DNA from: Allosediminivita sp964397775
Lineage (GTDB): Bacteria; Pseudomonadota; Alphaproteobacteria; Rhodobacterales; Rhodobacteraceae
Direction of reading: 5' to 3'
Assembly (NCBI GenBank): GCA_964397775.1
Contig: CAYNKL010000054.1
Location: 1 to 25,620 of the forward strand
DNA length: 25,620 nt
The position numbers were made by a program, and so were the translations under genes. This document shows, piece by piece, positions 24,584 through 25,620 of the stretch. Each line of letters opens with the position of its first letter. Positions within the stretch are counted from its first letter, which is position 1. The notes beneath the pieces are model-generated. The model was not told the DNA's origin, did no database searches, and saw only the letters and a program-made list of their open reading frames with translations.

Positions 24584-24597
24584 TTGACGCAGATCAA
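24584..24597. promoter_or_regulatory. Second FNR box, ccoN side
   Basis: TTGACGCAGATCAA, centre 24590.5, lies 32 bp (about three helical turns) from the first box and 89 bp before the ccoN start codon. A class II start would be at 24632, but the -10 position reads CAAAAC, which is poor, so ccoN activation may use another geometry. Confidence 0.85.
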
Positions 24598-24686
24598 GGC
24601 CCCGAACCGGCGAAACCCTCAAAACCCGACGCAGTCAACATCGCCTGCGCGGGGAAGAATCGTGCGGGAAGACGAAGGGACGAACT

Positions 24687-25620
24687 ATGGTCAATTATAT
24701 CAAGCTGATCGTGCTTGGCCTCATTGCGCTGTTCGCAATGATCGCGGCCAACTATGCACGTGACGCAGCTTACCTGGCCCAGGCGATCATCATCATGCTG
24801 ACTGCCGGTGGCCTCTTTCTCTGGACGCTGCGCAACACCGACGAACCTGTCGTTGCCAATCCGCAGCTCGAATACATGGACGGCGTCGTGCGCTACGGCG
24901 TTGTCGCGACCGCCTTCTGGGGGGTCGTGGGCTTCCTGGTCGGCACCGTGATCGCCTTCCAGCTCGCATTTCCGGTGCTCAACTTCGAATGGGCACAGGG
25001 ATACGTGAATTTCGGGCGCCTGCGTCCGCTGCACACCTCGGCGGTGATCTTCGCCTTCGGCGGCAACGCCCTGATCTGCACGTCGTTCTACGTGGTGCAG
25101 CGCACCTCGGCCGCGCGTCTGTGGGGCGGGAACCTCGCCTGGTTCGTGTTCTGGGGCTACCAGCTGATGATCGTGCTTGCCGCCGTGGGCTACATCCTGG
25201 GCGCCACGCACGCCAAGGAATACGCCGAGCCCGAGTGGCTGGTGGACTGGTGGCTGACCATCGTCTGGCTTGCCTATCTCGCCGTCTTCGTCGGCACGAT
25301 CGTGAAGCGCAAGGAGCCGCACATCTACGTGGCCAACTGGTTCTACCTGGCCTTCATCATCACCGTCGCGATGCTGCACGTCTTCAACAACATCGCCATC
25401 CCGGTATCGTTCTTCGGCTCCAAGTCGGTGCAGGTCTTCTCGGGCGTGCAGGATGCCATGGTGCAATGGTGGTACGGCCACAACGCCGTGGGCTTCTTCC
25501 TGACCGCGGGCTTCCTCGGCATGATGTACTACTTCATCCCGAAGCAGGCCGAACGCCCCGTGTTCAGCTACAACCTGTCGATCATCCACTTCTGGGCGCT
25601 GATCTTCCTCTACATCTGGG
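24687..25620 (+). CDS. ccoN: cbb3-type cytochrome c oxidase subunit I (3' end beyond window)
   Basis: The catalytic haem-copper subunit of the high-affinity cbb3 oxidase, reducing O2 to water at low oxygen in the inner membrane. 311 residues are present (family about 480-550), running off the window end. Several hydrophobic helices are visible. H116 in RPLHTSAVIF is a low-spin haem b ligand by family pattern, and H265 in WWYGHNAVGF is a copper B ligand. The ATG at 24687 has AAGGGA 6 nt upstream; the N-terminus MVNYIKLIVLGLIALFAM is the extra helix seen in many CcoN. The genes ccoO, ccoQ and ccoP are expected next. Two FNR boxes upstream indicate FnrL control. Confidence 0.97.
   Translation, partial: MVNYIKLIVLGLIALFAMIAANYARDAAYLAQAIIIMLTAGGLFLWTLRNTDEPVVANPQLEYMDGVVRYGVVATAFWGVVGFLVGTVIAFQLAFPVLNFEWAQGYVNFGRLRPLHTSAVIFAFGGNALICTSFYVVQRTSAARLWGGNLAWFVFWGYQLMIVLAAVGYILGATHAKEYAEPEWLVDWWLTIVWLAYLAVFVGTIVKRKEPHIYVANWFYLAFIITVAMLHVFNNIAIPVSFFGSKSVQVFSGVQDAMVQWWYGHNAVGFFLTAGFLGMMYYFIPKQAERPVFSYNLSIIHFWALIFLYIW

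Noticed and set aside
24594..25589. A 331-residue minus-strand open frame opposite ccoN
   Set aside because: The plus strand encodes CcoN with haem-ligand histidines; the antisense frame is His/Asp/Glu-rich as expected from the complement of membrane-protein codons.

Overview
The window is GC-rich, densely coded bacterial DNA from an alphaproteobacterium, almost certainly Rhodobacteraceae (Roseobacter group). The evidence is the FnrL/HemN/universal stress protein/cbb3 oxidase neighbourhood, FNR boxes of the form TTGAC-N4-ATCAA, a membrane-anchored cytochrome cy-like protein, and gene sequences such as DnaG (start MSLPPGFLDELR) and YejABEF. No mobile element, CRISPR array, tRNA or rRNA was found. 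No gene-free stretch exceeds 300 bases. One run of ten N (11563-11572) is an assembly gap.

Left part (1-7390, minus strand): the 3'-truncated DNA primase gene dnaG, a small secreted protein of unknown function, then a complete heterotetrameric sarcosine oxidase operon transcribed soxB-soxD-soxA-soxG with tight or overlapping junctions. Sarcosine oxidase feeds methyl-group carbon from sarcosine into folate one-carbon metabolism.

Middle part (7443-11531): a DUF1203 protein (+) that converges, with a 3-nt gap, on a glutamate dehydrogenase (-); a small two-helix membrane protein; prephenate dehydratase pheA (-); and a divergent membrane-anchored cytochrome c (+) that ends just before the gap and a strong bidirectional terminator.

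Transport operon (11761-17623, +): yejA-yejB-yejE-yejF, a complete ABC importer of the oligopeptide/microcin C type with 1-nt, 4-nt and overlapping junctions. It converges on a two-gene minus-strand operon: a NemR-like TetR repressor that keeps the redox residues Cys106 and Lys175, followed by an NAD(P)H-dependent MDR oxidoreductase.

Right part (19522-25620): the low-oxygen regulon core. hemN (-) and fnrL (+) diverge around one FNR box. A universal stress protein gene (-) and ccoN (+, 3'-truncated) diverge around two FNR boxes 32 bp apart. Between fnrL and usp sits a trio not expected there: a phzF-like gene overlapping the fnrL 3' end, a marR gene, and a convergent DUF1428 gene. The marR and DUF1428 promoters each carry a perfect 16-bp palindrome with the same 12-bp core, which defines a small local regulon. 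The most notable observations are this MarR operator pair, the promoter geometry predicting leaderless hemN and marR transcripts, the conserved NemR-type redox switch beside a new target gene, and a paired inverted-repeat/terminator structure between yejF and the oxidoreductase gene. No wholly new biological system is evident.
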